Source: Chloroflexota bacterium
GTDB taxonomy: Bacteria; Chloroflexota; Anaerolineae; Aggregatilineales; Phototrophicaceae
Length of the DNA stretch: 64,000 bases
Direction: 5' to 3'
NCBI GenBank assembly: GCA_020161935.1
Contig: JAIUNI010000002.1
Location: 62,001-126,000, forward strand
Below the pieces are notes generated by a model, which searched no databases, was not told the origin of the DNA, and saw only the letters and a list, made by a program, of their open reading frames with translations. This document shows, piece after piece, positions 26,787 to 34,394 of this stretch. Positions within the stretch are counted from its first letter, which is position 1; each line of letters starts with the position of its first letter. Position numbers and translations under genes: made by a program.

Positions 26787-26820
26787 AGTTGGATAGCTTC
26801 ACCAGTGAAGCTATCCAACT
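26787..26820. repeat. Perfect 16-bp inverted repeat with a 2-base loop
   Basis: Arms AGTTGGATAGCTTCAC (26787-26802) and its exact complement (26805-26820). It follows the GH172 gene by 75 bases but has no T-run on either side. It could be a terminator-like mRNA end, a binding site, or a scar from a mobile element. Confidence 0.6.
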
Positions 26821-26931
26821 GCTCATCGGACTTGGGTGATTATTTCATGATTGGCAAACACTACCGATTCTCGAAGAGGTGACCCATTGCCCTACCTCTA
26901 GCGGTTAAGAACGCGATGTTTTCAGAGCTAT

Positions 26932-27228
26932 TCAAAGCTCAGCTCTACATCGCTGTCTGAATTTCTCGTACAAGCGGATTTTGGTTCGCAATCGCATCTG
27001 TACCTTTCTCCGAATGCGCTGCCCACCTAGAGTAATCGAAGCTACATAGCCTTTGCCCTCCTCGCAGCTGACCTGCACCTTGCCAATTCCGGGGATGTCC
27101 ACCCATTCCCCGCTGGCGATTTCCTCTGCCAATGCCTCCAGATACCTTTCTACCGCCTCGCGGACGAGGGCTTTGGTCAGGCTGCGGCGCTGCCGGGCAA
27201 CATGAGCAATTCGTTGGGTGTGGTTCAC
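26932..27228 (-). CDS. HU-like DNA-binding protein of element II
   Basis: 98 residues from GTG 27228, chosen because AGGAG is 6 bases upstream; a longer ATG frame crosses the iterons. Helix pair NHTQRIAHVARQRRSLTKALVREAVERYLEAL (two pieces) then GEWVDIPGIGKVQVS, the HU turn, and a very basic C-terminus (RRKVQMRLRTKIRLYEKF). It probably binds near the repeats lying immediately upstream. Confidence 0.6.
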   Translation of the reverse strand: MNHTQRIAHVARQRRSLTKALVREAVERYLEALAEEIASGEWVDIPGIGKVQVSCEEGKGYVASITLGGQRIRRKVQMRLRTKIRLYEKFRQRCRAEL

Positions 27229-27248
27229 GGTTGTTCTCCTCAAAATCC

Positions 27249-27335
27249 GTGACAAACGTGACATGGTGACAACGTGACTCCGTGACAAAATCAATCTGTC
27301 ACCGAGTCACGAGTCCCCTTTGTCACCAGCGTCAC
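27249..27335. repeat. Iteron-like GTGAC repeats, candidate origin of element II
   Basis: Five GTGAC motifs between 27249 and 27285 and four GTCAC motifs, the opposite orientation, between 27298 and 27335. They lie just after the primase stop codon, as the GTCACA clusters of element I do, although the two primases are unrelated in architecture. Confidence 0.55.
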
Positions 27336-27339
27336 CAAA

Positions 27340-29586
27340 TCACTGGACTGACGAATATTCGATGGCGGTGTAAGCCTCCGCCCCGTTAATGCGGGCTTCG
27401 ACCACCAGCCCGGCTTTGACCAGTTCCTGTGCCACCTGCCGCCCAACTTTGGCGGTGACGTGCATCTGGCGGTACAGATCGCGCAGTTCGATGCCCTGCT
27501 GCCCCTTCGCCCGAATAATGTTCAGCATCCGTTCCTGCTGGCGACGTTCGATGGTCGCTTCCCCACTGCGGTCAAGCTGCTCCAGCAGGCGGTGAGCGCT
27601 GCCGCGCCAACCCTCAGCCAATGCCTGCGCCGCGTGCCAGTGGTCAACGGTGACAGTCGGTGTTTCATCCGAGGTTTTAAGCCAGTCCAACGCCGCGAAC
27701 AGCTCTGCCAGCTTGAACGCCTGAACATGCATCCGCCCATACACCCCTTTCAACCTGTCGTCCAGTTCGGTGTCCTGCCCCGGATCACACTTGCGGCGCA
27801 GCCAGTCGCCGTACTGCTGGCACTGCTCCCAACACTGAACGTTCAATCGCAAAGCGCCGGGTGCTGACAAACCCATTTCGGTAGTCTGCGGGGCGGGCAG
27901 ACGCTCATGCAGGCTGCGAAGATCGTCCACCAGCGCCTGCGGTACCGAGCGGTAAACTTTCGCTGCGGGTCGCTCGGCATAGTTGGGTTCGGGCGTAAGC
28001 AGCGCGAAACGGATGAGCAAACCGTTGTCCCAATCGCCCATGCTGACCGCACAGGACAAACTGGCAGGAGTTGTCACGCCCAGAATGGAGAGTGCCGCGC
28101 TCTCGACGATGTTCAGTCCGGTCTGGGTGTCCTTATCGAAGTAATCCGGGCAGTCGTAAAGCTCCATCAGCAGGTCTTTCATCCCTGCCATGTAATCCCG
28201 TTTGTTGATTGCTCCAAACAACCCGGCTACCTCGTCCTTGAGTAATCCGCGCTGCGCTGCAAATGGCTGTCCTTTGGTTAATCGTTCCTGCTGCACCTTC
28301 GGCAGCTTATCGAAATTGGTGGGCATCCGCCCTGCCAGCGCTTCCTGAAAGCGTTCCGGTGAACCCGGTGTCGGCATCAACATATGCGGGATTGCCGCGC
28401 GTGCCACCTGCTCCGCCAGCTTGTAGGCAGTGGACTTGCGGTAGAAGGTCGTTCCCGCGACCAGCATCAGGTACAGGTTGGGGTAAATCTTCACCCCCCA
28501 CGGTGCTTCGCCGTAGAGCCTGCGTCCCACCGCTGTCGCCAGCAGCCAGAGTCCGGCTGCCTGATGAAAGATCATCGGGGTTTGATTGCCTGTTGTTCCC
28601 GACCAGTCCATATACTGCTGCAACCAGTCGGGCAGTTTGTAATCCATTGGTGCGGGTGGTGGATCTTTCGGCTTATCAGGGGCAGGTTTGCGCTTCACCG
28701 TCGGCTGTGGGCGTTCGACCAGTCCGCCAAGCTGATCCGGGTCGATGTTGAGAATCTCGCAGACCTCTTTCGCCAGCATCGTCCCGCACACATAACAGTG
28801 TCCGTAGCCCGTCTGTGTGTTGAAACCGAAGGACGGATTTCTGTCGCCGTTTTTGTGCCGCTCCGGGTGAATACAGCTTCCATGCAGCCAGTCGCCATGC
28901 TGCTTGAAACCCTGCCCTGCCAGTACCCGCGCAATCATGTCAAGCGTACGCGGGTTCAGCGGCGCATCGCCTGTCGGAAAGTTCATGCGGGTCGGTGGCT
29001 GCCACTCGCGCAGCGGCTGGCGTGGTTTGAACGCTTCAATCCACCCACCTAATTCTGTCAGATCAGGGACGCGCATAATGTCCAATGCTCGTTCCACCCG
29101 ATACGGCTGCCCGGTAGTTGGATGGATGCTCGGCGGCGCGACCACCTGCCGTCCCTCTCCACACAGTTCCAGATTGCCGATGGGTGTTCCCATCGCTTTA
29201 ACGCTCGACGGTAAGCTGTTGGCATAGAAGTAGACATGCTTCCCGACACCGCCACCACTGGCGACAGTGTAGGTTTCCGCGAGTGCCGGAAAGGTCGCGG
29301 CAAAGGCGGGATACCCGGCTGCACCGTCCAGGTCGAGAACCACCAGATTGTCCGATACTTTCCCGCAGACAATACCGATGTTCTTCAGTATTTCGGCACT
29401 ACCCCATGCCCGAATCGTCTCCGGTGAAGCAGCTGCCTGCTGATACTCCGTCCACGTCGTTAAGGCGGGACGCTTTCCGTTTAATGGGATGATGCTCAAC
29501 CCGAGCGCGGCATATGCCAGCGCTGCGGATAAGGTGGTTTCTTCCTGTGACGCTTGTACGATGGGCGGCTGTTGTGAGGCTTTCAT
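27340..29586 (-). CDS. Bifunctional primase-polymerase with DUF3987-type ATPase
   Basis: 748 residues from ATG 29586 (AAGGAA 9 bases upstream); a start 7 codons earlier is possible. Residues about 15-180 match prim-pol domains: ALGLSIIPLNGKRPALTTW, VVLDLDG for metal binding and GGGVGKHVYFY. A Cys/His cluster (CIHPERHKNG ... GHCYVCG) about residues 235-268 is a primase-type zinc ribbon. The C-terminal half holds an altered P-loop, GTTFYRKST, and DEVAGLF, like DUF3987 helicases. It should prime and unwind the element II replicon. Iterons follow its 3' end. Confidence 0.8.
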   Translation of the reverse strand: MKASQQPPIVQASQEETTLSAALAYAALGLSIIPLNGKRPALTTWTEYQQAAASPETIRAWGSAEILKNIGIVCGKVSDNLVVLDLDGAAGYPAFAATFPALAETYTVASGGGVGKHVYFYANSLPSSVKAMGTPIGNLELCGEGRQVVAPPSIHPTTGQPYRVERALDIMRVPDLTELGGWIEAFKPRQPLREWQPPTRMNFPTGDAPLNPRTLDMIARVLAGQGFKQHGDWLHGSCIHPERHKNGDRNPSFGFNTQTGYGHCYVCGTMLAKEVCEILNIDPDQLGGLVERPQPTVKRKPAPDKPKDPPPAPMDYKLPDWLQQYMDWSGTTGNQTPMIFHQAAGLWLLATAVGRRLYGEAPWGVKIYPNLYLMLVAGTTFYRKSTAYKLAEQVARAAIPHMLMPTPGSPERFQEALAGRMPTNFDKLPKVQQERLTKGQPFAAQRGLLKDEVAGLFGAINKRDYMAGMKDLLMELYDCPDYFDKDTQTGLNIVESAALSILGVTTPASLSCAVSMGDWDNGLLIRFALLTPEPNYAERPAAKVYRSVPQALVDDLRSLHERLPAPQTTEMGLSAPGALRLNVQCWEQCQQYGDWLRRKCDPGQDTELDDRLKGVYGRMHVQAFKLAELFAALDWLKTSDETPTVTVDHWHAAQALAEGWRGSAHRLLEQLDRSGEATIERRQQERMLNIIRAKGQQGIELRDLYRQMHVTAKVGRQVAQELVKAGLVVEARINGAEAYTAIEYSSVQ

Positions 29587-29717
29587 CGGGCTATTTTCCT
29601 TATACATAGGTATCTCATTCGTGTTTTACAAATCGTTGGACAGTACGCCCGGATTGATGTATCCTCAGATTGCTGAAGTCTGTTGGATACATCGTTCCAG
29701 CCGCGCCGCCAGTGGGT

Positions 29718-30128
29718 TTACTCTGCTGGCGGTTTGGTCTTCTGCTGTAGAGCTTGCTCCACCACCATATGAATGGCGCTCTCGGTGGCGATCCCGGCAC
29801 CGATGGCATCCTCCAATAGTTCTGTTAGGTCATAGGGTTCCTTCTTCACCCGCTCGTACAGCATGTGCATGACCTGGACATTGATCCATAGACTGATCAC
29901 CGTCAACCGTTCAACGTAATCCACCCGGCGCTGGAACATCTTCGTGAAGTGTTTGCGGCTGCCGATCAGGTCTTCCTGATCATCGAGATAGGCTCGGAGT
30001 GCAGCGCGTACTACCTCGGCTTTTGGCTCGTCGCGCTGGCTGGCGATCTGCTCCAGCCGGTTCTCCATCGCCCCGGTGATATGCACCGTCAGGCGATTGG
30101 TGTATTGAGATTTGGTGTTGTCAGACAT
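29718..30128 (-). CDS. Ribbon-helix-helix mobilisation accessory protein
   Basis: 136 residues from ATG 30128, with GAGGAAA upstream. YTNRLTVHITGAMENRLEQ and KAEVVRAALRAYLDD form the RHH fold; DLIGSRK is shared with the element I protein at 8073-8375. The C-terminal 70 residues are helical. It lies beside the candidate oriT and relaxase gene, where MobC-like factors are found. Confidence 0.65.
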   Translation of the reverse strand: MSDNTKSQYTNRLTVHITGAMENRLEQIASQRDEPKAEVVRAALRAYLDDQEDLIGSRKHFTKMFQRRVDYVERLTVISLWINVQVMHMLYERVKKEPYDLTELLEDAIGAGIATESAIHMVVEQALQQKTKPPAE

Positions 30129-30467
30129 ATTTCCTCGGTTTTGTGTTTTCATTCGGACGAAATCGCGGATTTCGGACGGGCGGGACACGGTGAACCGTGA
30201 CGCGCCATGCTTTTCAGCGATGGTGGGCTGCGTCCACACCGGCGCTGACGCATCATGCGGACGCATGGTGCGTGAAGCCCCTCCGGCGCATGAGGAGCAA
30301 GTTGATTAAACTTGCCACCCCGACAACGTGGTGGGTGTGGTGTCCCGCCTGTCCTACACACTCGTGTAGACAGGTTCGCCGCAGGCGGGACACCTGCGAT
30401 TGGCACGAAGCCAATCGCCTGCTCTTTGCGGCACACAGGTTGAGGTAAGACGGATAAGGTCGCCATA
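30129..30467. other. 339-base gap with nested hairpins, candidate oriT of element II
   Basis: TGTCCCGCCTG (30341-30351) pairs with CAGGCGGGACA (30382-30392); inside, CTACAC (30354-30359) pairs with GTGTAG (30364-30369). A third pair, CGATTGGC/GCCAATCG, lies at about 30397-30416. The GTGTAGAC segment is common to the hairpin at 8749 in element I. Location between RHH and relaxase genes favours an origin of transfer. Confidence 0.5.
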
Positions 30468-31154
30468 CTACAGGTCAATCTCCGGTGTCTGTCGGACAAT
30501 TGGCTCGGTGTTCTCCATCTCAGATATGATGGTGGGCTGGTCTTGTTCGACTTCGGGCAGCAATCGCCACTCCTGCCCAATCGTGCGGTCAAGTACCTGC
30601 TCGAACTCCCGCCGGGCAATGTGATGCAGGTTGTCTTCACGGTTCAGTCCACCTCGATCTGTACAGACATGTTGACGATCTACGCGGTGTGATTCCCGTT
30701 CGCCAACGCTGTTCTCGACAGTTCCAGCCACAAACACATGGGTATGAAGGTTCTGCAAGCCGTAGTCATCATCGGTATCGCGGTCATGGGTCACGAAGCT
30801 GTACTCCGGGATATTCAGTCCCCGTGCCGCAAACCAGCTCTCAATCGTGCGCTCCGTCACCTCGCGGACAAGTTCCTGCCGCAGTTCTTCCGGGACCAGC
30901 GCCATCAGGTCAGGGGCAGGGGCAATAACCATGTGGTGCGCCAGCACATACGGACCGGACAGTTTCCCCGCGTTCTCATACACCTCGCGCCAGCCGCTGC
31001 CCAAGCCGCAGTCTGTCCAGCTGTCACTCAAATCCACCGGGCGATGGTCAGGGCTTTCACGGTAGGACACATACTTCAGCAGCTTCTTCAAGCCCTTGTA
31101 GCCACCTTTCGATGGCTTTTGATACTTCCAGTTGGGGATGATGCTTGGTTTCAC
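30468..31154 (-). CDS. Relaxase-like mobilisation protein of element II
   Basis: 228 residues from GTG 31154, with GAGG 7 bases before; earlier in-frame ATGs lack an RBS. Shares with 7074-8069 the (L/V)xYRES segment, DLMALVPEE, EYSFVTHDRDTDD and an HTHV motif (NLHTHVFVAGT, about residue 133). It is 100 residues shorter than the first copy, ending soon after the HxH domain. The nicking tyrosine is not identified, so the relaxase role is by resemblance of the HUH core and by context. Confidence 0.55.
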   Translation of the reverse strand: MKPSIIPNWKYQKPSKGGYKGLKKLLKYVSYRESPDHRPVDLSDSWTDCGLGSGWREVYENAGKLSGPYVLAHHMVIAPAPDLMALVPEELRQELVREVTERTIESWFAARGLNIPEYSFVTHDRDTDDDYGLQNLHTHVFVAGTVENSVGERESHRVDRQHVCTDRGGLNREDNLHHIARREFEQVLDRTIGQEWRLLPEVEQDQPTIISEMENTEPIVRQTPEIDL

Positions 31155-31489
31155 AAATGCCTCACTTCCGCTACAATAGTCTTTGACAGCGGGAGGGAAG
31201 GATCGCATCCTTTATGGATGCCAGAGGGTAATGCTGACCACGCCCAGGCACCGTCCACGAAAACACGATCAGGCGTGGACATTACTCCTGCTGTCGCCCT
31301 CGTTGGCTCGTTACAAGACTTGTTAACCATCAATCCAGCTCCTTGTTGACACAAAATGAGTACGAAACGGCTTTTGCCGCTGATATTTGGCGGATTGGCG
31401 ACAACGGTTGCTGCAATACAGCCTGCGTCGTCCAGCGTAGTAAGCCGACTTCGGCAGCGGTTCCCCACACACCCTACACCGTCCAGCTT
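31155..31489. other. 335-base gap between membrane-protein and relaxase genes
   Basis: It holds one clear small hairpin, GCATCC (31205-31210) against GGATGC (31216-31221). A minus-strand promoter for the relaxase gene is expected here. An open frame on the minus strand covers most of it but has no family resemblance or good RBS, so I did not call a gene. Confidence 0.3.
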
Positions 31490-32374
31490 CTATCTCTCGT
31501 TTGGGTGGGGATGTGTTCCGTTCCCGTTGGCGCTCAGGGCTAAAGGGTGCTGTTCAATCACCTCATTTGGTTCAACCGGACTGACCTGTATCTCAGGCAT
31601 TGGCTGTTCATACCAGCTGTCAGCTTGCAATTCGCGGTAGATCAGTGCGCGCCAGTCAGCGGTACTCAAGCCTTCCAATGCCTCACGACGGCGGCTGTTC
31701 GCTTTCCGTAAGGCATCTCTGAGCGCATTGGCGTAGAACTGCAGCCACTGGTTGTGGGCTTCCGGGTTGATCGTCGCTCGCTGCCAGTCGTTGACCGCTT
31801 CCTGATAGGCGCGTTCGTTGGCGTGGCGTAGCTCGATGGCTTCCAGCATTTGCTCCTTCAGCACATACGCAGTGGAAAGCACCAGCAGCGGCGGGGCAAT
31901 CGCTTCCAGCCAGGCGAACGGACTGGTGGTATGACCAGGCAGCGCCACCTGCACATTCCCGACCAGCGCAATCGCGGTGGCAATCCCCATGCTGGCATAC
32001 AGGAGGCGTCTTGCATTTGCGGTTGTTCCCAGCGTTGCCAGCGCCAGCGAGAACACTACCTGTCCCACCTCAGCCGTTAGCACTGTAGCAATCCCAACAG
32101 CGATCATTGCCAGTTCATACGGTACGGCTGCACCGAAGGTCGATGAACCAATGACATACAACCGAATGGCGGACGGGGTGAAGGCTGCCAGCAGCAGCGC
32201 GATACACAGTCCGGTGATGAGCTTCGTCACCAGCGGTGGATAGCGATGAGCGACATGGTGGTTGTAGTGGTCGCGCTGCGGGCGTTCCCCAATATCACGC
32301 ATCACTGCTTCCTCAGCTGCGGCATGAGCAAGCTGGCGTTCTTCCTGTGTCAGCGGTTTGATCTGGACGAGCAT
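31490..32374 (-). CDS. Membrane protein of element II, function unknown
   Basis: 294 residues. A cytoplasmic N-terminus of about 50 residues, then four hydrophobic segments (about 52-72, 84-110, 125-147 and 158-172), and a soluble, charged C-terminal domain rich in Arg, Glu and Ala. No family recognised; topology resembles small transfer or exclusion proteins of plasmids, which is only a guess. Its RBS GGAG lies just after the stop codon of the displaced integrase end, so in the circular element it would follow the integrase by 16 bases. It occupies the place held by the partition operon in element I. Confidence 0.6.
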   Translation of the reverse strand: MLVQIKPLTQEERQLAHAAAEEAVMRDIGERPQRDHYNHHVAHRYPPLVTKLITGLCIALLLAAFTPSAIRLYVIGSSTFGAAVPYELAMIAVGIATVLTAEVGQVVFSLALATLGTTANARRLLYASMGIATAIALVGNVQVALPGHTTSPFAWLEAIAPPLLVLSTAYVLKEQMLEAIELRHANERAYQEAVNDWQRATINPEAHNQWLQFYANALRDALRKANSRRREALEGLSTADWRALIYRELQADSWYEQPMPEIQVSPVEPNEVIEQHPLALSANGNGTHPHPNER

Positions 32375-32390
32375 GGTTCATCTCCTTCAC

Positions 32391-32528
32391 CTATGAATCA
32401 AAAGAAGCCGAATCCCCGGCATTGGGGTCGGCTTCAGAACGAACAAATTTATTGGGTTGGCAGCGTGTAAAAGCGTCAGCTACGTCGCTGAGTTCAAAGG
32501 GGCGTAAATTCTCGTCATTCCCGCTTGT
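32391..32528 (-). pseudogene. Displaced C-terminal 45 codons of the element II integrase
   Basis: Frame reads TSGNDENLRPFELSDV, ADAFTRCQPNKFVRSEADP, NAGDSASFDS and stops at TAG 32391-32393. Joining it at the CAA core to the integrase at 13109-15087 gives 2118 bases, 706 codons, without a break. It has no start or RBS of its own. The GAAGCCGA/TCGGCTTC palindrome within it mimics a terminator. Confidence 0.8.
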
Positions 32529-32529
32529 A

Positions 32530-32532
32530 CAA
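32530..32532. other. attR core of element II (CAA)
   Basis: Partner of 13109-13111. To its left lies element sequence encoding the integrase end on the minus strand; to its right topA resumes with AAA ACG GTG. The joined attP would contain TTGTACAA, a small palindrome at the core. Confidence 0.75.
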
Positions 32533-32836
32533 AACGGTGAAGGACAAGGGCTATGTCATGCTTAGCCAGAAACGGCTCGTACCCACCGAGAACGGTATCG
32601 CGCTGCGCGATTTTCTGATGATGCACTTCGCCGACGTGCTGGCTTACGACTACACGGCCCGTCTGGAAGATCAGCTTGATCAGATTGCATCAGGGCGTAT
32701 TACCCGACTGGAAGTGCTGAAAGCCTTCTGGGAGACATTCAATCCGCAGGTGGTAAACGCGGTTGAGTCTGCTTTGGCTCAGGCCCATTCCCGGTTTATA
32801 CCGAAGCCGCTGACCCTGCGGCCCGCGGAGGAATAA
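32531..32836 (+). pseudogene. topA: Type IA topoisomerase, C-terminal part
   Basis: About 101 residues: TVKDKGYVMLSQKRLVPTENG, then ALRDFLMMHFADV, YDYTARLEDQLDQIASGR and FWETFNP. This is the standard end of bacterial TopA core domains (GYV...LxPTExG, FTAxMExxLDxIAxG, FW). A TTG at 32525 could start translation of the fragment but there is no RBS. No zinc-finger tail is present. It is 4 bases from the next gene, in the same operon as the N-terminal part once element II is removed. Confidence 0.88.
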
Positions 32837-32840
32837 GCGC

Positions 32841-34007
32841 ATGAGCGACTTTGACGCGATGCCGGAACCACCGCCGCTTGATTACGACTGGATGCCGCCC
32901 CCGCCGGACGAAGCCTACTTTATGCCAGACGATCCGTTCCCTGATGAGCTGTTCAGCAGCGCACCGCCTGATAACAACTACATTCCGGTCGATGATCCTT
33001 GGTTGCCAGAAGACGACCGCTTTGTACCTCAGGACACCCAGCACCTGCCCGATGTCCCATCCCTCTCACAGGATGGCTTACAGGGTTTCGAACTGCCTGA
33101 ACCGGCGGATGAAGGCTGGGGCTGGCACGACGCCCGTCTGATTGGAGTGGAGCGCGATAGCGATGATGGCACGCGCTATGAGATTGGCGCAATCGACGTG
33201 TACGCCAACCTCAACACGGGAGATTTGGGCGGCAGCTACCTGCCGGTAGCCTCGTTTGAAGATGTGGATGTGGCCGCCGCCTTTTACCACAACCTTCAGG
33301 AACAGATTCATGACGAGGGGCTGCCCGCCTATCAAGTGCCGGAGTTCGCGGAAGCCCGCGCTGCCGAGATGAACGTCGAACCGGAGCGCTGGCGTGGGGC
33401 GAGTCCTGAAGAATATGCCGCCTATGAACATCTGCGTGACCTCAATGCTGGCGACATCGCCGGACGCGATGAACCACCGGAGGAGACACTTGATCCTCTA
33501 TTGCGGACGGCGGCTGAACTCGGTGGGATTGTAGTTGAACCCGATCCAGCAATCCCACCTATTGAAGATCGATCTGCCTTTCAGGCATTGAGCGCGATTG
33601 GGATTGAAGCCGAGAACTTCGACCCAACCAAAGATCCACCGCCCTTCTACGATGCCGAAACAGGGACGGCCTATTGGATCGGTGTGTTCCAGCCTGATAA
33701 AGAAGACCGCGACAACTGCGTCACCTCGATCCTATCGCTGGGGCGTAATACTGAAACTGGCGAGATGGAAGCCCAGCTTGCGCCCTGCGTCCCCGGCGAA
33801 TGGGATAAAGCCTATACCGCCGCCGAATATCTGATTCAGGTGGCGCAGAAAGGCGGGATTGACCGCTGTTTTGATGCCGCTGAAGGCATGGCACTGGCAA
33901 CTGACCAGCGTGAGTTGTGGGAGAGCGAACGCGGCGTGGCACTTGAACCCGATGCGGCGAAAGAGATTGCTGATTACACCCGCGATGCCTGGGAGCTGGA
34001 GCTATGA
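32841..34007 (+). CDS. Acidic, proline-rich protein of the conjugation operon, unknown
   Basis: 388 residues. The first 85 are extended and rich in Pro, Asp and Tyr (PPPLDYDWMPPPPDEAYF); the middle (about 95-180) looks folded, with GWGWHDARLIGVERDSDDG and YEIGAIDVYANLNTGDLGG; the last 130 contain AYWIGVFQPDKEDRDNC and a helical tail. No family recognised. Strongly acidic overall, without membrane segments. It follows topA by 4 bases and overlaps the RHH gene by 4, so it belongs to the backbone transfer operon. Confidence 0.65.
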   Translation: MSDFDAMPEPPPLDYDWMPPPPDEAYFMPDDPFPDELFSSAPPDNNYIPVDDPWLPEDDRFVPQDTQHLPDVPSLSQDGLQGFELPEPADEGWGWHDARLIGVERDSDDGTRYEIGAIDVYANLNTGDLGGSYLPVASFEDVDVAAAFYHNLQEQIHDEGLPAYQVPEFAEARAAEMNVEPERWRGASPEEYAAYEHLRDLNAGDIAGRDEPPEETLDPLLRTAAELGGIVVEPDPAIPPIEDRSAFQALSAIGIEAENFDPTKDPPPFYDAETGTAYWIGVFQPDKEDRDNCVTSILSLGRNTETGEMEAQLAPCVPGEWDKAYTAAEYLIQVAQKGGIDRCFDAAEGMALATDQRELWESERGVALEPDAAKEIADYTRDAWELEL

Positions 34008-34255
34008 GTGACATCCTCGCCGATGAAGTCAAAACCCGGAGTTTCTCGATCCGGCTCACACCTGACGATCAGACCGCGCTGGCCGAACTCTGCGATCTGT
34101 ATGGGCTAGATCGCCCCGATAGTATCCGCCGCGCCGTGCGACAGGCACTGGCATGGAAAAAGCATCTCGGTCAGTCTGGTTATTTCATCCCAGCAGGTGA
34201 ATCGCAACCGCCGGAATTCCGAATTCGGCTGGAGCGAAAGGGTACACATGAGTAA
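34004..34255 (+). CDS. Ribbon-helix-helix protein of the conjugation operon
   Basis: 83 residues. TRSFSIRLTPDDQTALAELC and RPDSIRRAVRQALAW give the RHH fold; the C-terminal 30 residues are extended. ATGA overlap with the upstream gene, and the next ATG (34248) lies inside its last codons. Possibly a transfer-operon regulator or oriT-binding factor. Confidence 0.65.
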   Translation: MSDILADEVKTRSFSIRLTPDDQTALAELCDLYGLDRPDSIRRAVRQALAWKKHLGQSGYFIPAGESQPPEFRIRLERKGTHE

Positions 34256-34394
34256 AAGCGAACTGCTGCCCAATACGGATCCGCAGGCTGATTTGCCCTC
34301 ACTCAATCCACAGCCCGAATACTATTTCGGTTATGGTGTTGGCCCGCACAACCTACCCTCACTGGAGAAGGAGAGATACTCACTGATTTTTGGG
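34248..34394 (+). pseudogene. N-terminal fragment of a probable VirD4-like coupling ATPase
   Basis: 49 codons from ATG 34248: a Pro-rich start, YYFGYGVGPHNLPSLEKER, then YSLIFG. In coupling proteins this kind of strand is followed at once by GPTGxGKS, the Walker A loop; here it runs into element III sequence and stops at 34436. The remainder of the gene was not found in the window. The identity rests on this short stretch and operon context, so another P-loop transfer protein is possible. Confidence 0.45.

Noticed and set aside
31151..31468. Minus-strand 105-codon frame upstream of the relaxase gene
   Set aside because: No RBS, overlaps the relaxase start, residue composition not protein-like.
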